Assembly (NCBI GenBank): GCA_946481615.1 | Contig: CAMLOR010000012.1 | Location: 1-31,020, forward strand | Source: an uncultured Aquimonas sp. | Lineage (GTDB): Bacteria > Pseudomonadota > Gammaproteobacteria > Xanthomonadales > Xanthomonadaceae | Reading direction: 5' to 3' | Length of the DNA stretch: 31,020 bases | Shown here: positions 18,190-26,344 of the stretch, one piece after another | How the letters are laid out: each line of letters begins with the position of its first letter | How positions within the stretch are numbered: the stretch's first letter is position 1 | Position numbers and translations under genes: made by a program | Notes under the pieces: model-generated | Seen by the model: only the letters and a program-made list of their open reading frames with translations | The model's database searches: none | Told to the model about the DNA's origin: nothing

Positions 18190-18275
18190 CGGGCGCCACT
18201 ACGGCTGGCGTAGACGAGATCGATATCGCCATCGGCATCGAAATCGCCGCTCACCGCGGCATCGGAACCAACAAC
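18190..18275 (-). pseudogene. Fragment of a VCBS/FG-GAP repeat protein
   Basis: Minus strand reads VVGSDAAVSGDFDADGDIDL followed by VYASRSG. The core GDFDADGDIDLVYA is the calcium-binding-loop signature of VCBS/FG-GAP (integrin-type propeller) repeats. It is only about one repeat long, has no start or stop that fits, and abuts the toxin remnant on the other strand, so it looks like debris of a larger secreted protein gene. Confidence 0.55.
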
Positions 18276-18371
18276 GGATGCACCGACTCGATGATCATGC
18301 TTGGGCAGAGGTGTTCGGGGAGGTTTTCGAGCCGCCTTGACGGCGCCGCGGGCGCACCGCAGGCTAGTCGC

Positions 18372-18548
18372 ATGAGTGACGAGTTCCCGACCCGCCGGCG
18401 AAGCGCAAGCGCTCCGTTCGTGCCCGAGAAGCTTCCGGCCTCGGCGCGCGACCGCATCCTGCTCGCGTTGGAGCTGGGCCGTCGTGGGCAGCTGCTGGAG
18501 AAGCTTGGCCGAGATGCTAAATCCAAGCGCGACGTTCGCTCTCGCTGA
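18372..18548 (+). CDS. Small protein upstream of and overlapping a nucleotidyltransferase, possible antitoxin-like partner
   Basis: The protein has 58 residues, MSDEFPTRRRSASAP..., with a helical second half ASARDRILLALELGRRGQLL. Its 3' end overlaps the start of the nucleotidyltransferase gene by 35 bases in a different frame. Small proteins with a similar segment (RxxLALxLGRR) often precede nucleotidyltransferases of the AbiEii/MNT type, which suggests a two-gene toxin-antitoxin-like unit. No known domain can be named, and the start codon has no strong ribosome binding site. Confidence 0.45.
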   Translation: MSDEFPTRRRSASAPFVPEKLPASARDRILLALELGRRGQLLEKLGRDAKSKRDVRSR

Positions 18549-19146
18549 GCGGGTTGCCGCGGCCGCGCGAGAGCTCGGCTTCGAGTCTGCGTTGATCGGT
18601 GCCGCGGCGCTCTCGGTTCACGGGTACACACGGGGCACCAGGGATCTGGACCTTGCCGTGCTCGTGGACCCCTACACGAAATTGCGGGCGTTGCGGGATG
18701 CTCTGGCCGCCTCGGGATTGCAGTGCGAACTCCGTATGCCCGAGGACGACGATCCCCTCGGCGGATTACTCGCGATTCGGGACATTGGCGAAGACGATCC
18801 GGAGGCCGTCGATCTCGTCGAAGTCGTCAATTTCGGCGATCCCTACCGGCGCATGCGCTCTCCCGCGCCTGCTGCCATTGCGCGCGCCGAGCCGGTCACC
18901 GGCACGTCGTTGCGCTGCGTCACCCTCGAAGATCTAGTCGCCTTCAAACTCTACGCTGGCAACTTGTCGGACCTCGCCGACATCGTGCAGCTCCTCGCGC
19001 GCAACCCCGATGTGGACCTGGCATCGGCAGCGTGCTGTTCATGCGCGACGCCGCGCGTTACGCGCAGAAGCGCGGTGCCGCCGAGGCGTTCGCGCCGCGC
19101 CGCGGCGCGCGTGTGCTGGATGCCTTTGCGGCCACGTTGGCCATGA
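18514..19146 (+). CDS. Nucleotidyltransferase of the AbiEii/MNT type with altered C-terminus
   Basis: The open frame from ATG 18514 codes 210 residues. The family core is clear: ALIGAAALSVHGYTRGTRDLDL (here the usual GG is GA), the metal-binding DLDLAV, then AVDLVEVVNFGDP with a possible third acidic residue, and LEDLVAFKLYAGNLSDLADI with VQLLARNPDVDL. After about residue 170 the sequence turns into an Arg/Cys/Pro-rich run that is unlike the family ending. The adjacent frame from 19041 then carries an unrelated hydrophobic ORF. The break near 19020 looks like a deletion or fusion point that removed the last 20-30 residues of the family domain. Activity is doubtful. It may have been the toxin of a two-gene unit with the small upstream gene. 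Confidence 0.6.
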   Translation: MLNPSATFALAERVAAAARELGFESALIGAAALSVHGYTRGTRDLDLAVLVDPYTKLRALRDALAASGLQCELRMPEDDDPLGGLLAIRDIGEDDPEAVDLVEVVNFGDPYRRMRSPAPAAIARAEPVTGTSLRCVTLEDLVAFKLYAGNLSDLADIVQLLARNPDVDLASAACCSCATPRVTRRSAVPPRRSRRAAARVCWMPLRPRWP

Positions 19147-19292
19147 GCGTGATCGTGGCCGGGTGCCTGGCCACGGCGGTGGTGTTGTGGTTGGGCGGGG
19201 AGGCTTCGCCCCTCGCCGCGGCCACGCGGTTCGCGGTGTTGGGCGGAGCGTCGGCGGCCTTGGTGCCGCGCGGGCTGCACGCGTTCGGCTGA
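19041..19292 (+). CDS. Small hydrophobic ORF, probable gene fragment
   Basis: The frame has 83 residues from ATG at 19041: MRDAARYAQKRGAAEAF, then one or two hydrophobic spans (AFAATLAMSVIVAGCLATAVV and TRFAVLGGASAALVP). The frame is open upstream over the end of the nucleotidyltransferase (GIGSVLF precedes the ATG), so it may be the 3' part of a longer membrane-protein gene cut at about 19020. I do not recognise the family. It ends where the radC remnant begins. Confidence 0.3.
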   Translation: MRDAARYAQKRGAAEAFAPRRGARVLDAFAATLAMSVIVAGCLATAVVLWLGGEASPLAAATRFAVLGGASAALVPRGLHAFG

Positions 19293-19296
19293 CCAA

Positions 19297-19364
19297 CTCC
19301 GCGAGCTGCAAACGCAGGCACTGCTCGGCCGCCCGCGAACGCTCGATGCGCGCCTCGCGGCGCG
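19297..19364 (-). pseudogene. Internal fragment of a short radC/JAB gene (remnant, N-terminal/middle part)
   Basis: The minus strand reads TRREARIERSRAAEQCLRLQ then LAEL, which aligns with LRREGRIENPRAAEQYLRLR then LAGL in the intact RadC (25645-26109). On the plus strand CTGCTCGGCCGCCCGCG (19321-19337) is identical in both copies. It begins 12 bases after the stop of the CSLREA gene and breaks off after about 25 codons. Confidence 0.75.
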
Positions 19365-19374
19365 TGTCGTCGCG

Positions 19375-20979
19375 TCAAGGCGCCGTCGCGCCGAACTCGA
19401 ACGCACCCACGTCGCACTTGGCATCGCGCGCCGCGGCGCGCACATCGTCGACGGCGCAATAGCTCGCCGAACCCGCGTCCACCGCGACGCTGCCGGACGA
19501 CAGCAGGCCGCTGACTTCGAACTCATTGCCGTAGAAGCCGCGCTTGAGTCCGAGCTCGGCCGTGTTCGCCAACGTGCCGGAGCAGGATCCGCCGATCAGC
19601 GACATCGTGCGGAAGTTCTTGCCGAACGCGAAGATCGACGCCGTCGTGCCCGTGCAGCGTCCGGCGAGGATGGAGTTGGCGTAGCCGATCGAACCCACGG
19701 TGCCCTGGTCGATCGCGTCGTAAGCGTGACCGGCCAGATTGTTCCAGACCGTCGCATGCCGCAGCGACAGGATGCCCGCGTTCTTGACGCCCGCGCCCGA
19801 TGGCGCGGTGTTGCCGTACACGTCCAGGTTGTCGACGGTGATGATCGCGCCGTTGGCCGTCACCATCCCGCCGCCGGAAACGCCGGCCGAATTGCCATCC
19901 AGCGACACGCGCTGCCAGGTGCCGCGCCCGCGCGTCCAGATCGCGCCGCCGGATTCGGTGGCATGGTTGCCGGCGAAGACACTGTCGCGGATCGACAACG
20001 CATGCGTGTAGTCGAGATCCAGGCCGCCGCCCCACTCGGCTTCGTTGCCGGACGCGGCGACGCGTTCGATATCGATCACGCCGGAGCTGGAGAAGGCACC
20101 ACCGCGCGCGGCGACGTTGCCTTCGACACGCAACAGGCCCGGACCGCCGGCCGTCGGCACGCCCTTCAACCGCAGCGCGCCGAGGCCGAAGAACGCACCG
20201 CCGCGTCCATTCGCCGTGTTGAAACCGACGTCGCAGGTATCGTCGATCGACACCTCGTGGCTGCTCGCGATCGCCCCGCCCGACTGCGCGATGTTGTCGT
20301 GCAGCGACGTGTTGTTGGTGATCGTGAGCGCACCGCCCTCGGCCTTGATCGCGCCGCCGGTCCAGCCTTCGTTGCGCTGGAACTCGCTGGTCGTGATGGT
20401 GGCGTCGCTGCTGTTGAGACTGAGCGCGCCGGCGCCCTCGGTCGATCGGTTGTCCATGAACTGCGCGCCCTGGATGTGCGCGGAGCCGTGGCTCACCGCG
20501 ATGGCGCCCGACCAGCTCGCGACATGATTGACGAAAGCGACGCCGGCCATCGCAAGGTGCCCGCCGTTCACGCGCAGCGCGCCGCCGACGCCGTTGAGCG
20601 TTCCGCTGCCCACGGCCATGCCGTCGCGCAGCGTCATCCGCCGCAAGGTGAGATCGTCGTGCGCCGACAGCATCGACCCCATGCCGGTCGAGCGGAGGAT
20701 GGTGGTCGATCGTGTCGCGCCGTCGATCTGTAGCGGATTGAAAATATCGATCGTCACCGACCCCGACGCCTGCGGCGACAGCGTGAACGTACCCGCCGGC
20801 AACCGCACCAGATCGAAATCCACGCTCAGATTGGCCTGCGCGACTGCCTCGCGCAGCGTGCAACCGTCGACCGCGCAACCGTCCGGCGCAGGATCGTCGA
20901 AGCGCGTGACATCGATGGTGGCCGCCGACGCGGACGCTGCGGCGAACGAGAGAGACACGGCAAGCAAGGAACGCTTCAT
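19375..20979 (-). CDS. Secreted CSLREA / right-handed parallel beta-helix protein with choice-of-anchor-Q-type end
   Basis: The protein has 534 residues. The signal peptide is 1-20 (MKRSLLAVSLSFAAASASAA). The CSLREA-type N-terminus is TIDVTRFDDPAPDG...C-T-LREAVAQAN (about 21-52). Residues about 90-430 form a right-handed beta-helix, seen as repeated G-G-A-I/L strands with N-N or N-x-A turns (SGGAIASSHEVSI, WGGGLDLDYTHALSIRDS, ESGGAIWTRGRGTW). The end VAVDAGSASYC...CDVGAFEFG fits the choice-of-anchor-Q pattern. No catalytic residues of a pectate lyase are evident, so adhesion or surface display is more likely than enzymatic activity. ATG at 20979 has GGAG in the correct place; the longer upstream frame reads through a radC remnant and was rejected. 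Flanked on both sides by radC pieces. Confidence 0.85.
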   Translation of the reverse strand: MKRSLLAVSLSFAAASASAATIDVTRFDDPAPDGCAVDGCTLREAVAQANLSVDFDLVRLPAGTFTLSPQASGSVTIDIFNPLQIDGATRSTTILRSTGMGSMLSAHDDLTLRRMTLRDGMAVGSGTLNGVGGALRVNGGHLAMAGVAFVNHVASWSGAIAVSHGSAHIQGAQFMDNRSTEGAGALSLNSSDATITTSEFQRNEGWTGGAIKAEGGALTITNNTSLHDNIAQSGGAIASSHEVSIDDTCDVGFNTANGRGGAFFGLGALRLKGVPTAGGPGLLRVEGNVAARGGAFSSSGVIDIERVAASGNEAEWGGGLDLDYTHALSIRDSVFAGNHATESGGAIWTRGRGTWQRVSLDGNSAGVSGGGMVTANGAIITVDNLDVYGNTAPSGAGVKNAGILSLRHATVWNNLAGHAYDAIDQGTVGSIGYANSILAGRCTGTTASIFAFGKNFRTMSLIGGSCSGTLANTAELGLKRGFYGNEFEVSGLLSSGSVAVDAGSASYCAVDDVRAAARDAKCDVGAFEFGATAP

Positions 20980-21060
20980 CGGAAGCTCCGGGGAGTGGGA
21001 GGCACCGACCCCCACGCCGGATCCGCCGGGCAGGGGCCAGCCCCGTGCTCGCCGCACCCG

Positions 21061-21135
21061 CACGGCCGCACCCTCCCTCACCACGAAGTGCGCCAACAGC
21101 GTCACCTCGACGAACGCACGCACCGCGCGCAAGCG
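21061..21135 (-). pseudogene. Degraded 3' end of a short radC/JAB gene (remnant B)
   Basis: The minus strand reads RLRAVRAFVEVTLLAHFVV followed by REGAAVRV. The intact RadC ends LRAGLAFVEVTLLAHFVMG, DGAAVRL, so about 21 of 26 residues agree. The plus-strand run ACGAAGTGCGCCAACA is shared exactly with the intact gene. The piece lies about 80 bases upstream of the CSLREA gene and 130 bases before the TonB receptor. Confidence 0.85.
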
Positions 21136-21262
21136 TTCTTGCGGACCTGCGTCCAGCCTCGATGCGCTCGGCTTTGCATTTCGGCGACGTCTTGGTCACA
21201 TCTGCGTTGCTAACCTCCCCGCGCTTCATCCATCAATGCGGCCGATCATCAGGGGGCACTCC

Positions 21263-23659
21263 ATGAGTAGAAGTTTGAGCGGGCATTCCAGGCAGATGAC
21301 GTGGTTGGCTTTGCTGGCGCTCCTGACCGCCTTTCCACTTCTTGCGCGCGCAGCGGAAGCGCCCGGCGCGCTGACCGTCATGGTCAAGGACCGGAATACG
21401 GACCGACCGCTCCCGGCAGCGCGGATCACGATCAGGGAGCGAGAGACCGGTGCCATGCGATCCGTGGAAACCGATGCGCAAGGTCGCATCGTCGTCGAAC
21501 AGCTCGACCCCGGTCTCTACTCGGTGAGCGTCGCCAGGAACGGTTTTGCTTCGTCGCACGAACCAGGCGTACGCGTGGTCACGCGCAAGAACATCAAGGT
21601 CGAATTCGAATTGCTCGGCGAACTGCTCGAGGAAACGGTGGTTCGGGCACGGCAGGCCGATGCATTTTCATCCGCCAGCAGCACCTATCTCGATCGCGAG
21701 GTGTTGCGAAGCGCCGTCGGCGGCGGCGCCGATCCGCTTCTCTCGCTGGACGGCTTGCCCGGTCTGGCATCCACCAATGAATTCGCGAACTTCAGCGTGC
21801 GCGGACGCGGCCCGAGGGACAACCTGCTGTTCGTCGATGACTTTCCCTTCGATAAAGCGGTGCACTTCGACGCGACACTGGGCGAAGACGAAGATGTCGG
21901 TGGCGGCGGCCGCTTCTCGATCTTCGCGCCGAACGTCATCAGCGGCGCGGAGTTCTCGCCGGGCGGGTGGCGTGCGGCGTATGGCGGCCGCGCTGCATCG
22001 CTGCTCAGACTGGAAGTCGCAGACGGCAATCCCAGTCCTTCCGCCAGCCTGCGCTACGACCTGGCCGGTTATGAAGTCGGATACGACGGCCCGGCCGGGA
22101 TCACCGAAGACTCCACCGTGCTGGTGTCTGCGCGACGACTGGATTTCGGTGCCTTCTTCGAGGATATCGAAGAGCTGGACATCGGCGAGCCCGTCCTGCG
22201 CGACGTCCTCGTCAAGTCCGTCATGCCGATCACGCCGGACCACACGCTCGAAGTGCTGCTGATCGATACCCACGAAGACTTCACCCGCGGCGTGACCCAC
22301 GTTTTCGAGTCCCCGAACTTCGAAGACGCCTCGCTCCTCGACACCACACAGGATAGCGACCTGTACGGCCTGACCTTGCGGTCGTTGATCGGCGATCAGG
22401 CGGTCTGGACCAACAAGATCTACCACCGCAAGAGCGACAAGATCAGCTCGGAGGGTGAAGCGTTTCCCGATCTCGCACCGGCGGGGTCGCCCGCGTCCGG
22501 CTTCCCGGTGCGCGAAGACATCATCACCATCGGCGAAGGCGAGACCGAGACCGGCTGGCGAAGCGACTTCGAGACACTGAACCGATGGGGCGTGTTCACT
22601 GCCGGCGTCCAGGCCACGCAGATCGAACTGGACTACAGCACCGTCCTGGATGGCGACTGGATCCGGTTCGTCTACGATGACGACGACTTCAGGCCCGACG
22701 CCGACCAGCGATACATCGTGCTGACCCCCGGAAGCATCGACTCGTCGCTACGCCGGAAGGAAACCAGCTATGCGGGTTACGTGGACCAGGTCTTCGAGCG
22801 CGGCGACTGGACCTTTCGCACGGGCCTGCGCCTGGAACGCGACGGTTTCGCGGACGAAAGCCTGGCCTCGCCCAGGTTCAGCGCCAACTGGCGGCCGGAC
22901 GGGACGATCAGGTACTTCGCAAGCGCGGGACTCTTCCATCAGTCGCCACGCTTCCTGCACCTGGCCGCGAACGCGACCAACGACCTCGAGAACGAAGAAA
23001 TCACGCACGCCAGTTTCGGCTTCGAGTACGTCCCAAACGACAACTGGTCGGTGCTGACGGAAGCCTACTACCAGTCCCTCGACAACCTCGTGGTGGACCT
23101 CGACCGGGTGCGCGGGACGTTCGCGAACATCGGTGACGGCACGTCGTACGGCGTCGACATCGTGGCCAGGGGCAGGCTTCGCGAAGACCTCCACGCGACG
23201 GCAACCTATTCCTACAACGATGCCGAAGTCGACAGGAAGGACGGCCGCGGCGACGTCGCCGCCGAGTTCAGCCGCGAAAATGTCGCCACCCTCGGCCTGA
23301 CCTGGGAAATCAACGATCGCTGGAAGGTGGCCGGGCGCTACAAGTACCTGTCCGGCAGGCCGGACGACGTCTTCATCATCCACGCGGACGTGCTCGGGCC
23401 CGGACAGCCGCTGCGCTACTCGAGGGAAATCATCGAACGCAATGTCGGACGCAAGGATGGCTACGGCTTGTTGAACCTTCGCGTGGACTATCAGCGCGCT
23501 TTCGGCCCCATCGATGTGACCACGTTCCTCGACGTCATCAACGTGACGTCGGCCTCGTCGAGCGACGACACCGAGTTCGACTACCGCCGAGGCGTCCTGG
23601 TGGAGGACGATAGCGAGGCGGAGCCGCTGATCGGCCTGCGAATGGATTACGCCTGGTAA
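21263..23659 (+). CDS. TonB-dependent receptor with N-terminal carboxypeptidase-regulatory-like domain
   Basis: This is an outer-membrane receptor of 798 residues. The signal peptide is about 1-31 (WLALLALLTAFPLLARA). Residues about 36-110 form a carboxypeptidase-regulatory-like beta sandwich (GALTVMVKDRNTDRPLPAAR, FELLGELLEETVVRARQ). The plug runs about 125-240 (DPLLSLDGLPGL, FSVRGRGPRDNLLFVDDFPF). The rest is a 22-strand-type barrel of alternating aromatic strands ending DYAW, with the terminal aromatic residue needed for outer-membrane insertion. ATG at 21263 has AGGGGG seven bases upstream. The response regulator starts 13 bases after its stop, so receptor, regulator and kinase appear to be one operon. 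The many Asp/Glu clusters (YDDDDF, GEDEDVGGGG) would suit a cation or cationic ligand, but the substrate is unknown. Confidence 0.9.
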   Translation: MSRSLSGHSRQMTWLALLALLTAFPLLARAAEAPGALTVMVKDRNTDRPLPAARITIRERETGAMRSVETDAQGRIVVEQLDPGLYSVSVARNGFASSHEPGVRVVTRKNIKVEFELLGELLEETVVRARQADAFSSASSTYLDREVLRSAVGGGADPLLSLDGLPGLASTNEFANFSVRGRGPRDNLLFVDDFPFDKAVHFDATLGEDEDVGGGGRFSIFAPNVISGAEFSPGGWRAAYGGRAASLLRLEVADGNPSPSASLRYDLAGYEVGYDGPAGITEDSTVLVSARRLDFGAFFEDIEELDIGEPVLRDVLVKSVMPITPDHTLEVLLIDTHEDFTRGVTHVFESPNFEDASLLDTTQDSDLYGLTLRSLIGDQAVWTNKIYHRKSDKISSEGEAFPDLAPAGSPASGFPVREDIITIGEGETETGWRSDFETLNRWGVFTAGVQATQIELDYSTVLDGDWIRFVYDDDDFRPDADQRYIVLTPGSIDSSLRRKETSYAGYVDQVFERGDWTFRTGLRLERDGFADESLASPRFSANWRPDGTIRYFASAGLFHQSPRFLHLAANATNDLENEEITHASFGFEYVPNDNWSVLTEAYYQSLDNLVVDLDRVRGTFANIGDGTSYGVDIVARGRLREDLHATATYSYNDAEVDRKDGRGDVAAEFSRENVATLGLTWEINDRWKVAGRYKYLSGRPDDVFIIHADVLGPGQPLRYSREIIERNVGRKDGYGLLNLRVDYQRAFGPIDVTTFLDVINVTSASSSDDTEFDYRRGVLVEDDSEAEPLIGLRMDYAW

Positions 23660-23672
23660 CGGGGATCGGCCC

Positions 23673-24377
23673 ATGGTTCACCCGCCCGATGCAGCGCCGA
23701 TCAGAGTGTTGATCGTCGAGGACAACCGCGACATCTGCGCGAACATCGCCGCGTATCTCGGGAAGCACGACTACGTCCTGGATTTTGCCTACGACGGGTT
23801 GAGCGCGATGCGCCTGTCGATGACGAATCCGTTCGATGTGATCGTCCTGGACCTGATGCTCCCGAGAATGGACGGCCTGAGCCTGTGCGAGAAGCTGCGG
23901 ACCGAAGCCCAGGTGGAGACGCCCGTGCTCATGCTGACGGCGCGCGACACGCTCGACGACAAGCTCAGGGGCTTCAAGGCGGGAGCGGACGACTACCTGG
24001 TCAAGCCGTTCGCCTTGCAGGAGCTGCATGCGCGACTGCAGGCGCTCTGCAAACGTAGTCACCGGAAAGCCGTCAACCTGCTGACGGTCGGGGACCTGAC
24101 CTTGAACCGGTCGACACAGCAAGTGCATCGTGCGGGGCGACGCGTCGAGCTGACCCCCGCCGGCATGAGACTTCTTCGACGATTGATGGAAGAAGCCCCT
24201 TCGGTGGTGGCCCGCAGCGAGCTCGAAGCCTTGCTGTGGGCCGACGAGCGCCCTGACGGCGATGCGCTGCGCTCGCATTTGTACAAGCTGCGGCAGGCCG
24301 TCGACAGGCCGTTCGACCGCACCCTGATTCATACGGTGCATCGCATCGGGTACCGGATCGCGGAGGATGCGCCGTAA
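23673..24377 (+). CDS. OmpR-family response regulator
   Basis: The protein has 234 residues. The receiver domain covers 9-122 with the acidic pocket Glu16/Asp17, phospho-acceptor Asp60 in VIVLDLMLPRMDG, Thr89 in LMLTARD and Lys111 in YLVKPF. The winged-helix effector domain is about 134-232 (LTVGDLTLNRSTQQVHRAGR, SHLYKLRQAVD, IHTVHRIGYRI). It lies between the receptor and the kinase gene; its stop shares one base with the kinase start (TAATG). It probably controls the receptor operon, which would make the receptor a regulated target, but no operator can be identified by eye. Confidence 0.93.
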   Translation: MVHPPDAAPIRVLIVEDNRDICANIAAYLGKHDYVLDFAYDGLSAMRLSMTNPFDVIVLDLMLPRMDGLSLCEKLRTEAQVETPVLMLTARDTLDDKLRGFKAGADDYLVKPFALQELHARLQALCKRSHRKAVNLLTVGDLTLNRSTQQVHRAGRRVELTPAGMRLLRRLMEEAPSVVARSELEALLWADERPDGDALRSHLYKLRQAVDRPFDRTLIHTVHRIGYRIAEDAP

Positions 24378-25609
24378 TGCACCGGCACAGCTTGCGCAGG
24401 CGCGTAGCGATCGCGTTTGCGATATGTGTTGCCGTGCTCAGCGTGGTCTGGGGATTCGCCTTCTACAGCGCGATCCGATTGAGCGAGGACCGCGTACTGG
24501 CCCAACAACTGCAGCGCGCCGCCGAAAACTATCCCTCCCTGGCGTTGAGCCTCCGCGGATACGACAGCGTTGACAGCTTGCCGGAATCCCTCCGCCAATG
24601 GGCGCAGACAGGACCCGCCGAGGGATTGTACGAGTTCGAGGACGAAGAGCTGCATGTCGCCGTGGTACCGGCCGACAATGAGCAGCGACGGGCGTTCGTT
24701 GTCTTCGACGTGGCCGGAATCGAGGCTGCGTCGTCGGAGGATTGGTGGTGGCTCTTCGTCATCACCGGTGTCGTTGGGACGCTCGGCTTCCTCGGTTTCG
24801 GACTGGGCGTGGTGGTGATGCGCCGGGCTTTCGCACCGGTCGCGCAACTGGCCAGGGTGGTCGCCGACATCGATGTAGAGCATCTGTCGGCCGAGGATCA
24901 CAAGCGCATCCAGTCCAGCCGATACGGCGATGACGAGGTCGGCGTACTCGCCGGGGCCATCGAGCGAACCCTCGAACGCATCAGCGCGTTCGTCGAGAGG
25001 GAGCGCTACTTCACCGCTTCGGCCAGCCACGAGTTGCGAACGCCGATCACGGTGATATCGGGCGCGCTGGAACTGCTGGAAGAGAGCGACCTGTCGGCGA
25101 CCAACGTGCTGGCGGTGGAACGCGTGCGGCGTGCGACGCTCGACATGAATGCCACGATCGAAATGTTCCTGTGCCTCTCTCGCGAGATCGACGACGGCTT
25201 GTACGACACGCAGTTTCCGGTGATGCCCCTGGTGAGCCAGGCTATCGAACAACAGCGCCACCTCCTGAGCGGCAAGTACGTCGACCTCGAGTTCGACGAT
25301 CTCGCCAACGCCACGGTCTGCGGACATCCGCAGGCTTTCGCCATCGCCGTCAACAACCTGGTGCGCAATGCGTTCGAGCACACGCTCGACGGGCAAGGAC
25401 CGATCAGGATCAGCATCAAGGAGCACGAGCTGTTCGTCACCAACCAGGTGAGCGGGGACGCCGACGAGCGGCACACGCCGACCGAGGCATCGCCGCCCCA
25501 GGGGTACGGCCTGGGTCTCGGTATCGTTCAACGGTTGTGTGAACGTAACGGCTGGTCGTTCTCGTTGCGCGCCGATGAGGCGCGTGTAGCCGCCCGCCTC
25601 TCGTGGTGA
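24377..25609 (+). CDS. Membrane sensor histidine kinase
   Basis: The protein has 410 residues. TM1 is about 10-32, the periplasmic sensor about 33-122, TM2 about 124-147, followed by a HAMP-like linker, HisKA with His218 in SASHELRTPI, and a HATPase with the N box NNLVRNAFEH (326-335) and G box GYGLGLGI (376-383). The loop GLYEFEDEELH (83-92) in the sensor holds an E-x-x-E pattern (Glu88/Glu91). Such patterns bind Fe3+ or related cations in some Xanthomonas and Salmonella kinases, so metal sensing is possible but only inferred. It overlaps the response regulator by one base and forms a two-component system with it. Confidence 0.92.
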   Translation: MHRHSLRRRVAIAFAICVAVLSVVWGFAFYSAIRLSEDRVLAQQLQRAAENYPSLALSLRGYDSVDSLPESLRQWAQTGPAEGLYEFEDEELHVAVVPADNEQRRAFVVFDVAGIEAASSEDWWWLFVITGVVGTLGFLGFGLGVVVMRRAFAPVAQLARVVADIDVEHLSAEDHKRIQSSRYGDDEVGVLAGAIERTLERISAFVERERYFTASASHELRTPITVISGALELLEESDLSATNVLAVERVRRATLDMNATIEMFLCLSREIDDGLYDTQFPVMPLVSQAIEQQRHLLSGKYVDLEFDDLANATVCGHPQAFAIAVNNLVRNAFEHTLDGQGPIRISIKEHELFVTNQVSGDADERHTPTEASPPQGYGLGLGIVQRLCERNGWSFSLRADEARVAARLSW

Positions 25610-25644
25610 CCACGATCTCCGTTTTCAGGCGGCCTGCGGATTGA

Positions 25645-26109
25645 CTACAACCGCACCGCCGCCCCGTCGCCCATGACGAAGTGCGCCAACAACGTCACCT
25701 CCACGAACGCCAGGCCCGCCCGCAACCGCGCCGTGAACGCGACATCCTCGCGGCTGGGCTGCGCCACGCCGCCGGGATGATTGTGCGCCAGGATCACCGC
25801 GGCGGCGTTGCGATCCAACGCCACCCGCACCACCCCGCGCACATCCACCTCCGCGCGATCCACCGCGCCCTTCGCCAGCACATCGCAGGTGATGATGCGC
25901 CGCTGCGCATCGAGCCACACCGCATGCAGCTCCTCGTGCGGCAACCCCGCGAGCCGCAACCGCAGGTACTGCTCGGCCGCCCGCGGATTCTCGATGCGCC
26001 CCTCGCGCCGCAACCGCCGCAACAACGCCGCCGCCCCGCGCGCGATCTCGGCATCCTCGCGCCGGCGACGCGACGCGCGGGATTTCGCAGACGACAGCGC
26101 AGTGGCCAT
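25645..26109 (-). CDS. Short RadC-family JAB/MPN-domain protein (intact copy)
   Basis: The protein has 154 residues from ATG at 26109. It contains the RadC/JAB core: NPRAAEQYLRLRLAGLPHEE, LDAQRRIITCDVLAKGAVD, and the JAMM metal motif AVILAHNHPGG with a following Ser and Asp (QPSREDVAF). It lacks the N-terminal helix-hairpin-helix part of housekeeping RadC (about 225 residues), as do the short YeeS/YkfG-type copies found on mobile elements. The motif is intact, so an active metalloprotease-like fold is expected, but the function of this family is not established. The open frame extends upstream to 26472, but that part is Arg-rich, out of family and crosses a terminator-like hairpin. Three degraded pieces of the same gene lie at 16.8, 19.3 and 21.1 kb. 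Confidence 0.85.
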   Translation of the reverse strand: MATALSSAKSRASRRRREDAEIARGAAALLRRLRREGRIENPRAAEQYLRLRLAGLPHEELHAVWLDAQRRIITCDVLAKGAVDRAEVDVRGVVRVALDRNAAAVILAHNHPGGVAQPSREDVAFTARLRAGLAFVEVTLLAHFVMGDGAAVRL

Positions 26110-26237
26110 GCAGCCTCCAACGGGTGGCGAGCGATGCGCGGTTGACGTGCCGGACAACGGACCGGTGGGTCTTTCGACCCCCGCGCACCGCCGCCGTGAA
26201 CCGGCAGGCATCGCCACCGCCACCGAAGGGCGGGCAC

Positions 26238-26269
26238 GAAAAACGCGCCTCGCTTGGCGGCGGCGCGTT
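26238..26269 (-). terminator. Intrinsic terminator / attenuator-like hairpin in the radC leader (minus strand)
   Basis: On the minus strand AACGCGCC (26269-26262) pairs with GGCGCGTT (26249-26242) around a 12-base loop, followed by a T-run (plus-strand A at 26239-26243). It lies about 130 bases before the radC start and points the same way, so transcription from a promoter farther upstream would stop or be regulated here before radC. A 34-codon open stretch in the same direction ends in TGA at 26292, just before the hairpin. Confidence 0.6.
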
Positions 26270-26344
26270 GGTGCGCCGTTGTATCGGGACGTCAATCCCG
26301 ACCGCGGGATTTGCCGCGGCGATTGCGATCGTACGCCTGTGACC

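Noticed and set aside
20980..21132. Upstream start for the CSLREA gene at 21132
   Set aside because: The extra residues are the radC remnant (AFVEVTLLAHFV); the ATG at 20979 gives a clean signal peptide and has a ribosome binding site.
19297..21135. Idea that the CSLREA gene interrupted a single radC copy
   Set aside because: The middle piece is on the left and the C-terminal piece on the right, the wrong order for one minus-strand radC; at least two copies are needed.
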